Below, piece after piece: positions 53,304 through 53,423 of a stretch of DNA of 53,423 nucleotides. The notes below the pieces were generated by a model. The model was given only the letters and a program-made list of their open reading frames with translations, searched no databases and was not told where the DNA came from. Where the stretch lies: assembly GCA_964408945.1 (NCBI GenBank), contig CAYPBJ010000015.1:1-53423 (forward strand), written 5' to 3'. The stretch is from VMCP01 sp964408945 (GTDB taxonomy: Bacteria > Bacteroidota > Bacteroidia > NS11-12g > UBA955). Position 1 is the stretch's first letter; every line of letters begins with the position of its first letter. A program made the translations under genes and the position numbers.

Positions 53304-53423
53304 TTCAACTACCGGGTAGCAGGTACCGGGTACCGGGTATCAGGTAACGGGTATCAGTTACCGGTTAACGGGTTTCGGGTTTCAGGTGCCAAACCCTAGT
53401 CACTCGTCTCTAGACCCTAGTCT
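53304..53423 (+). repeat. heptamer array R8 after the porin gene
   Basis: Seventeen units in phase from 53304, running out of the window. G-rich on the coding strand near the stop (ACCGGGT, AGCAGGT, ATCAGGT, TTCGGGT), then CCTAGTC units. GG or GGG pairs fall at every seventh base from 53314 to 53384, with only one unit out of step at 53356. Same order of unit types as R1 and R5 read away from their genes. Confidence 0.9.

Noticed and set aside
53111..53399. reading frames overlapping the porin end and array R8
   Set aside because: They run into the heptamer array and have no independent start signal or conserved sequence.

Overview
The window looks like chromosomal DNA from a member of the Bacteroidota, probably a free-living Flavobacteriales-type organism. 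Four things support this. Many genes have the Bacteroidota promoter -7 box TAnnTTTG, and there are almost no Shine-Dalgarno sequences. There is type IX secretion (T9SS) machinery and a T9SS type B cargo protein. There are Bacteroidota-type outer-membrane and lipoprotein families (DUF6029, Porin_10, a DUF5723-like protein). There is also an SDR-type threonine dehydrogenase. I found 48 protein genes and one RNA gene (SRP RNA), and no tRNA, rRNA, transposase, integrase or CRISPR. Most of the window is core genome; the clearest accessory-looking gene is the AT-rich PLD-like gene at 22581-23447.

Layout. 1-8.9 kb: thioredoxin-like lipoprotein, polyprenyl synthase, biotin carrier protein, GT39-type membrane enzyme, the T9SS plug protein, an ABC-F ATPase, a GNAT, an orphan ABC ATPase and TrmN6. 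9-15 kb: small membrane/PspC genes, MiaB, a DUF6029 barrel and threonine dehydrogenase. 14.9-19 kb: a FecR-like anti-sigma protein whose N-terminal part is a separate small ORF, then a large T9SS cargo protein. 19-24.6 kb: FabD, YceI, a second ABC-F (Uup-like), a PLD-like protein, a DsbA/FrnE-like protein and DUF1801. 24.6-31 kb: acyl-CoA carboxylase beta subunit, an RhlE-like helicase with a DECD box, an outer-membrane protein, Nth, LplA, LptB and the SRP RNA. 31-39.4 kb: MoxR, SurA, a PpiC-type chaperone, Obg and LeuS. 39.5-45 kb: iscA-iscU-iscS, methylmalonyl-CoA epimerase, a ComA-like protein, a TPR protein and a thioredoxin lipoprotein. 45-53.4 kb: a GT2/GT39 pair, a three-gene envelope operon and a Porin_10 porin.

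Pathway links. The biotin carrier, the carboxylase beta subunit and methylmalonyl-CoA epimerase fit branched-chain amino acid or propionyl-CoA metabolism. SurA, the PpiC-type protein, LptB, the plug protein and several barrels and lipoproteins make envelope biogenesis the main theme.

Three structural signals stand out and are not explained by the genes. (1) Eight arrays of degenerate 7-bp units fill intergenic space. Each abuts a stop codon, and some supply the stop codon. They hold 7-nt phase for up to 37 units, are G-rich on the strand of the adjacent gene, and contain regularly spaced GGG tracts. (2) The octamer TCGGGGGA occurs nine times on the + strand and I found none on the - strand; it behaves like a polar Chi-like or KOPS-like motif. 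(3) Many genes have the -7 box only 4-9 nt before the start codon, which implies widespread leaderless or near-leaderless transcripts.
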